Assembly: GCF_900496995.4 (NCBI RefSeq)
Contig: NW_024470325.1
Span: forward strand, 1,025,012-1,089,011
DNA length: 64,000 bases
Origin: Aquila chrysaetos chrysaetos
Taxonomy: Eukaryota > Chordata > Aves > Accipitriformes > Accipitridae
Direction of reading: 5' to 3'
A program made the position numbers and the translations under genes. Shown one piece after another: positions 12,438 through 25,295 of this stretch. Under the pieces are notes generated by a model. The model was not told the DNA's origin. It made no database searches and worked only from the letters and a program-made list of their open reading frames with translations. Within the stretch, counting starts at the first letter, position 1; each line of letters starts with the position of its first letter.

Positions 12438-13396
12438 CTATGCAAAAGACAACAGGAACTTTATTCCTTCTGAAAAGCATCCAGTCATTAGTTTTCTCAG
12501 AGCACCCTTGATCTCCTGGCTTCTCATGCTGTAGATGAGGGGGTTCACAGCTGGAGGCACCACCGAGTACAGAACTGCCACCACCAGGTCCAGGGATGGG
12601 GACGAGATGGAGGGGGGCTTCAGGTAGGCAATCATGCCAGTGCTTACGAACAAGGAGACCACAACCAGGTGAGGGAGGGATGTGGAAAAGGCTTTATGCC
12701 GTCCCTGCTCAGGAGGGAATCCTCAGCACGGCTCTGAAGAACTGGCCATAGGACAGCACAATGAAAACAAAACACGCAAATACAAAACAGACACCAACTA
12801 CAAGTACCCCAGCTTCCCTGAGGTAGGCATCTGAGCAGGAGAGCTTGAGGATCTGGGGAATTTCACAGAAGAACTGGTCCACAGCATGGCCTTGGCAGAG
12901 GCATAGTGAAAATGTATTGACAGTGTGCAGCACAGAAAAGAGGAACCCACAGCCCCAGGCAGCTGCTGCCATGTGGACACAAGCTCTGCTGCCCAGGAGG
13001 GTCCCGTAGTGCAGGGGTTTGCAGATGGCAGCGTAGCGGTCATAGGCCATGACAGTGAGAAGAAAATACTCTGCTGAGATCAAAAATACTAACAGAAAGA
13101 CCTGGGCAGCACATCCTGGGTAGGAGATGGCCCTGTTGTTCCAGAGGGAGTTGGCCATGGCTTTAGGGGACAGTGGTGGAGATGGAGCCCAAGTCGAGGA
13201 GGGCGAGGTTGAGGAGGAAGAAGTACATGGGTGTGTGGAGTTGGTGGTCACAGGCTACGGCTGTGATGATGAGGCCATTGGCCAGGAGGGCAGCCAGGTA
13301 GATGCCCAGGAAGAGCCAGAAGTGCAAGAGCTGCAGCTTTTGCATGTCTGCAAATGCCAGGAGGAGGAACTCAGTGATGGAGCTGCTGTTGGACAT
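12438..13396 (-). pseudogene. OR14-type olfactory receptor pseudogene, two frameshifts
   Basis: This is a single-exon odorant receptor, a seven-transmembrane G-protein-coupled receptor of sensory neurons. The start ATG is at 13396 and follows a plausible splice acceptor (ttgttcag). The protein begins MSNSSSITEFLLLAFAD and shows the OR landmarks HTPMYFFL, MAYDRYAAICKPLHYG (usual V changed to A), SCSD in the second extracellular loop, and NPLIYSMR near the end. Compared with the intact paralogue at 51864-52835, one extra base near 13164 shifts the frame after TM2. A second extra base near 12715 shifts it again before TM6. Neither would leave a full receptor, so I call it a pseudogene. All other blocks remain easily alignable, so the loss looks recent. 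A sequencing or assembly error is the main alternative. Confidence 0.93.
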
Positions 13397-15700
13397 CTGC
13401 TGTCTCTGGGTGTCGAGCACTGAACAAGGAGGCAAGGACAGTGACAAGTCAGGGCATTATTCTCTGATTAAAATCAAAGACATTTCTCATAATACTTGTT
13501 CACCAATTTTTTTCCATTTCAGTGAGATCTCTGTTCAGCTCTGTGGATGGAGCTCTGGTTGTTGCTGGCTAAGTGTGCCACGAGGAGCAGGACCTCTGCC
13601 CGCTGGCTGCCAAGAAGTCAGCCCTGCTCTGTAGCAGTGGGTTTCTGGGAATGGTGTCAGTCAGGGGGTCAGTCCTGGTGTTTGAATTGGTGAGATGAAG
13701 CTGTTCCTAATATAAAAGTGCTTGTCAGCATCTGCACTCTGAGGACTGAAGAAACCACAATCAAAGCATTGTTTGAGATCATGGGGTTTTTATAGCTCTC
13801 CCCCACCTCACTTGGACATTTCCCTGGATTTCAGAAACTCATAATTTCTACTTCACTTGGAGAAAACAAAGTGTGTCCTGCGAGGCAAGAGGTTTGCCTA
13901 TGGCTTAGTGCAGAGAGAGGGGAGCTGGTCTGTCACTCTTGTGGCCAGCTACCCTGAGCTTGCACCTTTCTGAGATGGACATTAATCACAATCCCATGTT
14001 AACCTGAAAACACTCCAGGCACTACTGAGAGCAGGGAGACCCGCTGCATACCACAAACTGTCTCCCCCTATCTCAAGATTGCAGCACCCCACTTCTTGCC
14101 AAGAACACAGATGGCTCATTTCATAAACTCAACAGCATTTCCTCAGTCACAGCATCTCTCTGATTGTCCATGGGGCATTCAGAAACACCAAGATGCTATG
14201 GGACAGATCTGCGTCCTGGAGGGCAGCTCACAGCTTGGAAGGACACCTCAAGGAGGTAGCCAAGTGTCCTGATGATGGTGTCTCAGGAAGGGAGAGTCAG
14301 CTCATTTGCCAGGGAATGACACAGGCTGCATTGCCCACAGCCCCACAGCTTGGAGGAGAGCTTGGACACCTGTAACCTTCTTCCCATGGACACAGCTGCA
14401 TGGGAGGACCCACAAGATCAGTGTGTGACTCTGCAGCTGAAACTCCCATCCCCAGAGAACCTGACAGCAGCAACAAGGTAACAATAGCAATAACACAGAC
14501 AAGTGGGGAAACAAGGAAAAATGCAGTCTAGCTCAGAAAGGCAAGGGGAGAGGCAGCTGCAGTCTCAGGAAAGAGTTACCCTTCCCCAGCTGTGCATGCC
14601 ACCTCCCAGACACCAGCACAGCCAGGCAGTTGTTCTCAGTCCCTGTGCTCTACTTCAGGAGGCTCCTATCAGACTTACTGATCACTCCAAGTTACAGCTC
14701 AGGAGTCTCAGGGACTTGTTCAAGCATGACAGCTCCTTCTGCTTTTCTCCGCCCATATTCCCCAAAACTAGGAAACAGAAAACACAGACTCAGGAAAGCT
14801 TCTATAACTTTATAGCAATCCGTGCTTTGAGCTTCCCCTTGAAAAGTGCCCTCAGAAATGTCCTGGGGGATGTTCTGGAGCAACAAGCAGCCCTGACCCA
14901 CACAGCGCCCTCTTGTCAGCAGAAGGACCCTGCCCTGCTGCAAGCTGTTTCTTCCACCCACAGCTTCTCCCCATTCTGCAGTTACAGTTCCCCAGGCAGG
15001 CTGAGTACTTACCCTGACCAGTGGCAGAGTCCCTGCCCCAGCACACAGCCCCCCGGGGTGCAGGGACCCTGCTCAGAAGGACAGCCCTGGGCACCCCTGC
15101 CTGCACACCCAGCTTCACACTCCGCAGCCATCCCCAGGTGAAGGCAGCTGACATGCCCTGTCCCTCTGAGGGTGCAGCAGGGAAGCTGTGCTCCAAAGCA
15201 CGTCCTTTTTCTCTACACTGCACAAACTGTGAGAGTCCTCCTGACAGATCCCATAGGCTGTGGATGTGCCAGCTTTAGGAGGTCATTCCAGGAACCACAG
15301 CTGCATGCCCTGCAGCCAGAGACTTACCCTGTGAAGGGCTGTCAAGATTTTTCTCCAAGTCAGCTCTCCGCTCTCCTCCCACCCCAGACTGCCTTTAACG
15401 TCTCTCTCTGCCTCACTCCTCTCCCCTCGGTGCCTGCAGGCAGTGCCCTCAGCCCTGCTGCACTTTGCAGAGGAGCTGCTCCTGGGCAGAGCTGTCTCTC
15501 CTGAAATCGCTGCCCTGCTTGCCAGGAGCTCCCTCCATGCCAGGAGCCCAGCCCAGCTCAGCAGCAGAGGACCAGCCCAAGGCAGCACTTTCTCTGCCCC
15601 CTCTGGGCTCCCTCCATGGTGTCCCTGGGGCTCCAGGGGAACCTGCTGGGAAACAGGCTGAAGCAATCACTGATGTTGCCTTCCCTCAGCTAGGGAGAGA
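13397..15700. other. 5' flank of the OR pseudogene, paralogous to the flank of the intact OR
   Basis: Blocks here align with the upstream flank of the intact receptor, most clearly 14830-15490 with 54850-55420. The distance from the start codon is about 1.45 kb here. It is about 2.0 kb in the other locus, or about 1.42 kb once the 582-base solo LTR there is removed. No protein gene is seen. The flank may hold the untranslated first exon and promoter typical of OR genes. Confidence 0.75.
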
Positions 15701-17800
15701 CACTTCTTTCCTGAAATAAAATTCTCCTCTCAGAGACAAACTTCCATCTACATGCCACATTTTTTGGTCATATTGTTAGACAGGATCCCCAGAGAGAGGC
15801 AGGCAGGGATCTCCTTTACCCCTGCTGAGGGAAGGCATCCATGGGTCAATGGAGGCAAATCATCCCGCCTTTCTACTCATGGCATTTGAAGGAGGCTCAG
15901 CTCCCTCCCATGCACACCACAATGCCACAGGAGGTGGGATTCCTCTTGCCTCAGTTCACGTGTGAGCAAAATAGACACCTGCATGTGAGCTCCTTGTCTC
16001 AGCTCCCATCTGAATTAAGGGAGAGCAAAGGCAGGAGTCAGGTGTTCAGATGCAAATCCCTGGTGACATTTGAACTGCCAGAGGTGGTCCAAGATACATG
16101 TAGGTAACAGCAAACTGTAACGGAGAAGTTCATAGAGACAGGGCAACATCTTGGGAATCATGTATGAGCCTGGTGGGAAATTCCTTTGGCCAAGTGACAT
16201 GGCAGCTTATGCCCAACTAAAGGCCAAAAGAACCTTTTCCTACTCCTTATCTTCATGGCACTTGACACAGGTATTCATATGAACGACTGCAGTCATGTAC
16301 CATAGCGAGAGCTGGGTCTCTCTCTTTTCCATCAGCTGAATTTACTATACCTCCACTGACTGTAATGGCATGTGTCCCATGTCCGTCCCCACACTGCCTA
16401 ACAGAATTCAGGGCACGTACTCTGTTTCATGTCCAAATCCAGGGCCACAGAGCTACACGAGATGCCAAGGCTGGCAGGGACCTCACAGGAGCTGCAGGAA
16501 AGCAATTCCCATTCAGGGTGGGTGCGTCATAGACGTCCCGGACGGCATCACAGAGAGTGCGATTTGGTGCCTGTTTGCCATACACTAAAGCCATCAGTCA
16601 GAGGCATCAGTCGTCAGATGCCATCATGAGGCAAGTTCTGCTCCTTCTCCACCCAAGAGCTGCAGGCATTGCATGAACAGGAAGCATGTCACACAGCGAT
16701 CTTCACTCACTCTCTTGATGATCCAATCAATGAAAAGACCAAGAATTTTCACAGTGTGCTTGGATACATCTTGTCTTCAAGGACAGCATCCTCCAAGCAC
16801 AGCAATGGCCCTTTTGAAAACTCAATGGAAACTCAAAGAAGAATTCAAGGGCACCAAAATGACTTTTGGGTACTTCAGGAAGAGTTAAAGAGGAAAAAAG
16901 AGACAATGCAGGAGCACTGCTGAATTTCATAACAGTAGACGTAGATATGAGGTTCTCTATGTCACAGCCTTGCTTAATACCAGCCAGGTCTCCCAGGCCT
17001 CTGTGCTGTGAGGCAGGACTCTGGAGGAGAACAACCGGCAGTGGATGGGGATCAAGCCCGGGGTTACTCAAGCAAACTACACCCTTACCAGTCCATGGGA
17101 ACCACAGGGGCTGCATCCAAGGGTGCTGAGAGAGTGTTTTTCCCCAGGAGGTGCTGCTCTCTTGTGATCCCAGTCAGAAAGGAACTCGGACAAAGTGAGC
17201 TGCATTTTAAAATTATGTTCATCATCGTTAACACTATAAGGGGAGAATCATGCAGATCATCTTAGGCCCCTTTAGATGGTGAGAACCCCAGGTGGTGTAG
17301 CATTGAACGGGCCTTCTTCCTGAATGCAGCAAACCATGCAGACCCCATCCATAGAAAAGAGTCTCCTCTTTTGGTCATCCAAGCTACTATAGGATTTTCT
17401 TACAAGGAACATCTCTACTCATGGTCTCAACAGTCAAACAGAAATGATGTTTTCATGAGAATGTTTTGCTGCACGGTTAGATACAGGCAAGGCCACGCAG
17501 GCAGCAAATGTCCAGTACAGAGTGGGACCTGCCTGCAGGCTCTTGTGTGATAATATGCTGCTGAGGTTGTCCTGTGGCCAGGGATCTGTGCAGCATAACA
17601 CAGGTTTGATGGCTGTGCTGGATGCGCAGCAGGGTGCAGCGCAGCCCTAAGAACTCGATGTCAATCTTTTTCTGGTCAGGATGCCAGTAGTTCAGGTTTC
17701 CCTGTCAGAGAAGTCTGCTGCTCCACTACTGCTGCCACAGCTGAGATGCCTGTGGCCCAAATGTGCACTGGCCAGGAGGAGCTGGAGACCCATGGCTTGT
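15701..17800. other. Non-coding stretch, nothing recognised
   Basis: I see no gene, tRNA or classified repeat in this part. Confidence 0.45.
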
Positions 17801-17804
17801 CACA

Positions 17805-18020
17805 GAACTGTGATGGTTTTGGATTAAACGAGACGTGGTGGGACAGCTTGCTGAGCTGTGATGCTGCAATGGAGGGCTACAGGCTCTGCCCAGGGAAGCA
17901 GCAGGGAGGACGAGGACTATGTCCTCTGTATGAAGGGGAAGCTTGGATTTGTGGAGGTCCTCTATGTGACAGACAACAGGTTGGGTCAGCTTTTGTCATT
18001 TAGGATGAGAGCAGGAGTCA
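17805..18020 (+). mobile_element. CR1 LINE ORF2 endonuclease fragment
   Basis: The frame at 17746-18003 contains a 'LNETWWDSLLSCDAAMEGYR' block followed by a GRRG-like segment. This matches the endonuclease part of CR1 ORF2, where the N-E-T-W-W pattern follows the catalytic strand. It is only a short fragment and the frame then breaks. Confidence 0.75.
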
Positions 18021-18186
18021 GCAGGAGTGACCTCGTGTTTGCAGTTACAAACTGCTTGCTCAGGGAGAGGAAACAGAAAAGGTCTTTTGTCAGCAACCCC
18101 AGGAAGTCTCCAGGTTCATGAGCAGGCACTGTGGAAGGTGGGTGAGGAGGCAATGAGGCACTGGAGCTGTAAGGACCTCATGTCCT

Positions 18187-18790
18187 TTTGCATGTGCAGA
18201 GTGTTTACTGCTGGTGACTACATCCTACCATCAGTACTGGGCTGTGTGCCACCCCCTGCTCTCTACAAGACTCAGGAACTGCCAGGTCTGTCTCCTTCGC
18301 TAGGGGGATTTCTGTCAGCTACAGTAATCATTTCAGTCATGTCCCAGATACCGTTCTGTGGCCCCAGTGGAGTGGACCACTTCTTCTGTGATTTCACCCC
18401 ATTGCTGGAGCTTTCACACACTGGCACTGTGACACTCATGCTCTTTGCTGTCATGACCCTGCTTTTTAGATCCCATCCTCCCCTTCCTGTTCACATGGTC
18501 ATCCTGTGTGCATCAGAGCTGCCACCCTGAGGATCGTCTCCCATCCGGGGCAGGGCAGGCAGAAAGACTTCTCCACCTGCTTCCTCCCGCCTCACTAGTG
18601 CCACTGTTTTCTACGACACCCTCATCCTTGGGTGTGTGATGCCCAGAAGAGCCCTCCTGAGAGAGCTTGACAGAGCCCCTTATCTACACCATCCTCACAT
18701 CCCTGTTCACTCCTCTTATCTACAGCCTGTGGACTAGAAAGGTTGGGGGAGGGGGACACTGAGAAAAATGCTCAGGGAAGCTGTGAGGTG
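18187..18790 (+). pseudogene. Olfactory receptor remnant of a second subfamily
   Basis: A plus-strand receptor relic that starts around TM3 and is not of the OR14 type. It retains a stretch from the second intracellular loop (the H-P-L-x-Y-K-T area, frame disturbed), TM4, and the second extracellular loop with 'PFCGPSGVDHFFCDFTPLLE'. Weaker traces of TM5-TM7 appear in shifting frames up to about 18790, including a 'tctacagcctgtggactaga' block standing for NPLIYSLRN. Several frameshifts and a missing 5' half make it non-functional. It lies between two CR1 fragments, which may account for the truncation. Confidence 0.88.
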
Positions 18791-18949
18791 CACGGAGAGC
18801 CCATGGGAGCTGTGGGCCTGCGGGAGGAGATCACTTCTGCTTCTCTTTTGAACCAGCCCAGAGGACCTGGACTGGCATGTGCGGTGTCCTGGGCACTCCC
18901 CTGCAAGTGTGGGATATGAAGACGGGTTTTAGTGTGTGACGCAGCAGAG

Positions 18950-19430
18950 AGCTGCTGGTGGAGCTGGCTGATGTCATCATGAGGCCTCTCAAACATCTTG
19001 GAAGGGGCAGAGAGATCAGGGAGGTTCCAAGATCCTCAGAAAAGGCAAATCTCAAACCCATCTTCAAGAAGGGCAAAAAGGAGGATGGGCAGTGTTACAG
19101 GTTGACCACCTTCCCCTCAGTCCCTGGCAAGGGGACAGGGAAAATGCTCTTGCAGCCATCTCCATCGCTTGAAGGACAAGAAAAGGATTGCTGAACCCAT
19201 GTGGGAGGGGAAAGAAGGGCATGCTGTGTACCTGGACTTTTGCAAGTCCTTGGATGTGGTTTTCCCATAGTCTCCTTACAGCGGACTGTTGACATGTGGA
19301 CTGAAGATGTGGACGATGCAGTGCATGGGAAGTTGGCTGGATGCATCAGGAATGAATTCCATCAGTGGTACAAAGTCCTCTGAGGAAGCTACTAGCAGAA
19401 TCCCTCCGTGATCAGCAAAATTTCATAAAA
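18950..19430 (+). mobile_element. CR1 LINE ORF2 reverse transcriptase remnant
   Basis: The translation shows a broken 'PIFKKGKKEDGQCYRLTT' block, then a 'SVPGKGTGKM' block and a 'VYLDFCKSLD' type motif in different frames. This is the order found in CR1 reverse transcriptase. The fragment is decayed. Confidence 0.8.
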
Positions 19431-19739
19431 GGATCATTAAAAGCTGGAAATTAAGGACTTTTTCTGCTATTACATAGGTTTCCTTTTCTGCATAGGCTTC
19501 AACATTTTTCTAAAATTTACATTCTGGACTTGATTCAGTTGCCCGCACAGAGGTGGCCATGGCATCCAAGCTGCCCTGTGGTAACTGAAGCAGCCATGTG
19601 GGAAAAGTGATGCAGGAATCCTTCGGATGTATGAGTGGGTTTGCAGGCAGGGAACCTCGGGGGTGGTGCAGGGCATCACCTTCCTCCAGTGCTGCTGGGT
19701 AGGCTGTGAAGAGGCCTCTCAAGCACAACAGACACTATG

Positions 19740-19830
19740 TCCCCTTGGATGGTGGCTGGGAGGTCACTTCTGACTGGTCAGCAGCAGCAGGGAGAGAGAT
19801 ACTCTGAGGTCATGAAGGTCATCAGGAAGC
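19740..19830 (+). repeat. Single units of the 65-75 bp minisatellite
   Basis: The stretch 'ggtggctgggaggtcacttc' followed by 'ggtcagcagcagcagg' matches the minisatellite unit seen at 60-830. It lies left of the telomere-like block. Confidence 0.5.
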
Positions 19831-20029
19831 CGCCCTCAACAAGACGACACATTTGGGGAGGTCAGGAGGAGCCTGGGCAAAAGAAATGGGAGATCTGGGG
19901 GAGGGAAGAGGGGCTTGACCAACAGACACGAAAGATTTGAAGAGGTAAAATGGGTTAAGGGGACTTGCTGTGAAAACACTGACTGTGAAAACATTCCTGT
20001 TAAGACCCTACACTATCTCTAACTAGTAA

Positions 20030-20300
20030 GCTTAAGCCCTAACCCTACCCCTAAATACTCCTACTCCCCCTGACAGTAATCCACTGTTACTAACCTAACT
20101 GAGCTTAGGCTATCGCTAACCTCAAAGCTTACATCTAAGCCAAATCCCAAAGCCATAACCCCTTACCCTTACACTTACCCAGTTGCTCAGCCTAGCCCCT
20201 AGCCTCTACCCCTAATATTAACATGTTGGCCTTAATCCTAGCCCTCGCCCCAGCCCTAAACAAAACCCTAACCCACCATGCTAGCCCGCACCTTAAACAC
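20030..20300 (+). repeat. Degenerate telomere-like (CCCTAA) interstitial sequence
   Basis: Many imperfect cctaac/ccctaa/cccta motifs are present, for example ccctaaccctacccctaaa near 20037 and 'aaaaccctaacccaccatg' near 20262. The C-rich strand is the plus strand, the orientation expected for a left-facing chromosome end. Weaker motifs continue to about 20400, right against the start of duplication copy 2 at 20413. Confidence 0.75.
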
Positions 20301-20471
20301 TAGCCAGGGAACCTCAGCAGGACACCAAACTCTCTCCCTAAGCCTTTGCCTAATCCCCAACCCTGAAAGGTGAGCTCTAATCCCTAAGATCCAACCTCAA
20401 CACCGAATCCCTGAAGCTCTCTTTCCCACATTCTACTCCCCTCATCTTGGTCACCTCTCCTCAACTTTACG

Positions 20472-21245
20472 TAAGCTGTTTGGCCCCCTGGGACTGGGGC
20501 AGGGATCGTGAGGTCCCAGAACAGTCGCATGGCATTGGAGAGGAATGTGAGGTGACCTGTATCTGATGAGCTCGTAGGCCACAAGGAGGAGATGGGTGGG
20601 AATGCTATGGTAAGATCAGCTGTGCCTCAGGATCTCATGGGACAGCAGGGGGCACAAGGCTGGGAAGGTGGCTGCGAGGTCCCTTCTGTCCTTGGAGTTG
20701 ATAGGCCAGCAGCAGGAGCACTGGCTGGGAAAGGGACTGTGAGGTCACTTCTTTCTGAAGGAGCTGATAGGTCAGCCCTTGACTCATGGCTGGGATATCT
20801 GCTTTTACCCTCACATCTGCCAGTGTCTCTGACAGGCCAGCAAACCATGTTGATTGTGAGAATCCCTTTCCCTAAGTACCTGGTAGGCCCGTCCAGGAAG
20901 AGGGCTCGGATATGGGTTCTCACACCTCTTCTGCCTGAGTACGTGACGGGACAGCAGCAGGCACGTGGCTTGGAAGATCATGGTGAGGTTACTTCTGGCT
21001 GGTCAGTTGACATGCCACAAGAAGGCTGATGGGTTAGGCTATCACTCTGACACCAATTATGTCTGAGAAGCTCATAGGCCAGCAGGAGGCACATGGCCAT
21101 GAAAGCGAGTGTGAGGTCATTGGAATCTCCAATCTCTTGGGGTCATTGGCCATCAGGAAGACACATGGCTGGCATGTCGGCTGTGGCATCACTTCTGCCT
21201 GAGAATCTGACAGCCAGCAGCAGGCACGTGCCTTGGTTGTTGTTC
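20472..21245 (+). repeat. Degenerate minisatellite, about 65-75 bp unit, copy 2
   Basis: Counterpart of the array at 60-830 with the same units and only scattered substitutions. Confidence 0.7.
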
Positions 21246-21344
21246 TGTACCTGGAGGTTCTGGTTTGTTACGTCCCCAGTAAGAAAGGCACGCAGCCTCG
21301 GTGCAGGATCATTTAAAATACCATTTGAGAGAGCAAACACTACA

Positions 21345-21840
21345 AACAGTGAATAAGGCCAATTACATACAGGGCTGTATTAGGAGGAGCGTGGCCACCC
21401 AGGCAAGGGTGTTCTCATCCCTCTGGCCTCGGCACTGGTGTGGCCACATCTGGACTAGTGTGTCTGGGTGTGGGGTTCCCCGGTCTGGAGGAGTGGGGAA
21501 GAACTGGAGCGGTCCCAGAGGACATCTGCCAGGATGGGCGTTGGGGCCTCTTTGGAGAGGCTGAGGGACTTGGGCTTCTTTAGCTTGGTGAAGTGGAGGC
21601 TCAGGGCACTATGGTAGTAGAGTGCACCTACTTAAAGGGTGGCTTCAGAGATGATGGAGCTTTTCTTGGTAGTGGGAAGAGAAGGAAACCTGACAAAGTG
21701 CAGCTTGGAAGGTTCAGACTGGGTGTGTTGAGAAAGAAATGTCACTCAAAGGGTAGCCTTGTGGTGCAAGAGGTCACCCAGAGAGAGCCCGGATCAGCCC
21801 ATGGCGTTGTGTTTCAAGGGAAAACCAGCCAGGCTGGAGA
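21345..21840 (+). mobile_element. CR1 LINE 3' fragment, copy 2
   Basis: Counterpart of 925-1425. Here the stretch 'tgtgtctgggtgtggggttc' is kept, which copy 1 has lost. The CR1 match is therefore somewhat better in this copy. Confidence 0.72.
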
Positions 21841-23460
21841 GACATCAGCGAAGGAACAGAAATGCTGGGGTGAGAGTTAGGTGAGAAAGCAAGATGGACA
21901 TCAACAGCCTGAAGGGGAAGAGATAAGGCATGGGACAGGTTATGACAGCCTGCAGTAGAGATAGCCAAGTGCTCTGGCAAGGCTGAAAGGCTGAACAGGT
22001 CCAAGGTATTTCTTGTCTTGGTTTTGTCAGCTGCCTCTGCCACCAGGGCCTACCAGGTAAAACTGGTTTTGAGGCTCTAGACTTGGTTTCTTCCTCACCT
22101 CTGCTTGGGGAGGCTGGGAGGTGTTGCACAGTTTTCCTACGCTTGGCCTTGCTCACCCTCACATCCTGCTGACCCAGGAAGAGCCCTGAGCCATGCATGA
22201 GGGACAGGATCTGCCTTCCCAGGGCCTGAGGATCAGGGCTTGGCCTTTCTGCTGCATAAAACAAACCAAGGGTTTTCTCAGCATTACAGCCACCTGCACA
22301 GTGCTTTTGCCTACCTGCAATCACAGCCTCCAGTTATCTGCTCTAACGAGTCCCTGGGGAGTCTTTGTCAGGAATGGCCCTCAGTGGGGCCCATTAATGC
22401 TTCAAGGCACTTTGCTTCTGACTTGGACTTCTTGAGAAGTTTCTTTCAGTCTGCTCTCAGTAGCTGAGGTTCATGGGCTCAGCCTCAAACACACCATGGG
22501 GCTCATTAAGATACAGAAAGCCCTAATGAGCCTTGTTTCCTCCTGCAATTTTCTTCAAGTCTTCAAGACTTGTACAGCTAATTAGAAAAACTTCATAGTG
22601 TAGTTAAGGAGGAAGATTTCAAAGTGCACCTATACCCATGATTTTTTTCTTTTAAAGGGTAGGTTTTCTTACTTTTCAGTTTAGAGAAGAAGTGATGATG
22701 ATCCAGAGTGTCTCCTCTGGAGGTCTGGACAGCTAGGAAAAGCAGTGCCTTGAGGTCTGACACTGTATGGACACCCTTGATCCTCACCTCTCAAACCTCA
22801 CCACTTCTGACCTTGGCCACCTGGGGCTTACATCTCTGTTCCTTGCCTCAGACTTCTCCACTGATCTCTACAGCTGGAGGTTACAGCTCCATTGCATCAT
22901 CTCCCCCCCTGCTCTCCTTAGAGAACTGCCTGCACACGGGCCCAGAAGAATTTTTCCTGTTTACAAGCAAAGCAAGGAAAATCATGATGAAGTTTCATAA
23001 ACAATAAGTCACACTCCTCAACCACGTGTGACGTACAAGCTGCCCCTAATGAGGCTGCCTTTCTACAAGGGACAGTCTTATGAGAAATGTTTGTGATAGA
23101 CACTAAAAAGTTAGAGATAAACACAATTAAAGAATTGGCTAAAGAGACAATTAGGCTACTGGAGGACAGGCAAGCTTGTAACTCCCTGAAGCTCAAAGCA
23201 GCTGCATAGGGGAGAGGTATCTTGATGAACAAAGAGAAAGGGAAGGAGAGAAGTGGATCATAATGGAAAGGGCCTTTGCCTAGGCAGTCTGCATCTGAAA
23301 AGATGACTTTCAGAAATGGTCATTGTATCAGGACACGTGTAAGTGTATGAAAGACTAGAGAAACTAAATACACACTAAGACAGGCAGAATAGTGGTAAGG
23401 AAGTTACAGGGGAGGACTGATATTTCTTTGGAATGTCCTCTGTAAAGGGTCATGGAATTG

Positions 23461-24419
23461 GTAGGGGTCTCTTGAGAGTGAAGACAAACCAATGTTGCAC
23501 CCATCTTCTAAAGAGGCCAGAAGTGCAACCCAGGGAACCACAGGCTGTACAAGGTCACTTTGATGAGGAGCGTATCATTGAATGACTCCTCATGGGTGAC
23601 ATTCCTGGGCACCTAAAAAAGGACAACATTGGCATGGACTTCCCAAGGGTAAATCATGCCTTGCCAACCTGATTGCCATCATGATGAAGGAAGTGCATTT
23701 GTGCACGAGGAGAGCACGGTGGATGTTGTTTACCTGCACTTCAGCAAGACTTTTGGCACAGTGTCCCTCAATATTCTTCTACTCAAGTTAGGACAGTACG
23801 GTCTGGATGGATAGACAAAGAGATGGGCAAAACACCAGTTGGATGATGAGGCTGAGAGCGCAGTGGTGAAGGGGCCATACCCTACCTGGAGGCCAGTGGG
23901 ACATATTGGCGCATTGTGGGGCTGCACAGGGGACTCTCCTGGGCGCTGTGCACTTTAACACCTGTATCCATGACCTGGAGGAGGCAACTCTCACCACGTT
24001 TGTTGATGGCACTATATTGGGAGGACCATTCCTGTGCCTTGGGATGCCATTCAGGGGAACCTAACAGGCAGAAGGACTGTCCTGTCAGGGGCTTTGTGAG
24101 ATACAAGAAAGACAAAGGTCAGATCCTGCGCCTGAGGATTAGACTAATACCACTGCAGTGGCAGGGGAAGGGGACTGCCTGGCCAGAGAGCACCTCTGAG
24201 GAAACAGCCCTGGTGGTGCTGGGGAACAGAAGGCAAAACACGATCCAGCAGTGATCCGCATGATCCAGGGCTACCTGGTAGCACAGGTGGCCAGCAGTGT
24301 CCTGGAGTGTAGAAAGAAGAGCCTCACCAAAAGAGTGAGGGAAATTATTGTCTCCCCTGCCCATCACTTGTCAAGCCACCTGTACACTGCTGTGTCCATT
24401 TTTGGGACCCTGGTTCAAG
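23461..24419 (+). mobile_element. CR1 LINE ORF2 remnant, copy 2
   Basis: Counterpart of 3040-3995, with the same breaks and interrupted at the same point by the LTR that starts at 24420. Confidence 0.65.
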
Positions 24420-24905
24420 TGTCCTGGGTCTGGCTGGGGTGGGGTTCACTTCCTTCGTAGCAGCCCCTATGGTGTTCTGTTTTGCATTGGTGCCTAAAAC
24501 AGTGTTGATAACACACCAGCATTTTAGTTGTTGCTGAATAGTGTTTGCACAGTGTCAAGGCCGCCTCTGTTTCTCACTCTGCTGCCTCCCAGAGAGTAGG
24601 CTGGGGATGGGCGAGAAGTTGGGGGGCAATGGGACACAGCCAGGCCAGCTGACCCCATCTGACCAAAGGGATATTCCATACCATATGACGTCATGCTCAG
24701 CAATAAAAGCTCGGGCAGAGGATGAAGAAGGTGGAGTTTCCTGTCGTTCAAGGTGTCTGTTGAAGGGAGACTGGCTGGGTGTCGGTCTGCTTGTGGGAGG
24801 TGGTAAGTGATTGCCTTTGCATTGCCTGTTGGGTTGGGTTTAGATTTGTTTTAATCTTTTTCCATTCACCTATTATCTGTATTTATCCCAACCCACAAGC
24901 TGCAC
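24420..24905 (+). mobile_element. Old LTR nested in CR1, copy 2
   Basis: Counterpart of the LTR at 3996-4490, with the same 5' terminus tgtcctgggtctggctgggg and the same internal landmarks. Confidence 0.65.
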
Positions 24906-24984
24906 AACAGCTCCATGCAGCAGCATGGGTAGAGACCTGGCCAGCTAAGGAGTGCTCTGAGTAGGGCCTGGGCAGCAGGATGAT

Positions 24985-25295
24985 GCTGTATGAGCCAGTG
25001 GGCCTCCCATTTCAAAAGGAGAGTGGAGAAACTGGAGAAGGTCCGGAGGAGGTCTGCCAAGGTGGAGTGAGGGGCTTAAGGCACGAGCTGTGAGGAGAGT
25101 CTGAGGGAACTGGGCCTCTCCAGCCTGCTGAAGGAGGCATGGGGCCACCTAAGAAGAGCCTACAGCTACCTGGAGAGATGGTGGAGCCAAGCTGTCTTCT
25201 GCAATGGCCAATGATATGACAGAGGCAACAGCCACAAATTGCCTCTTGGGAGCTTTAGGCTGAGCCTGAGGAAAAATAAAATGGACTAGGAGGAG
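24985..25295 (+). mobile_element. CR1 LINE 3' fragment after the nested LTR, copy 2
   Basis: Counterpart of 4555-4870. Confidence 0.6.
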
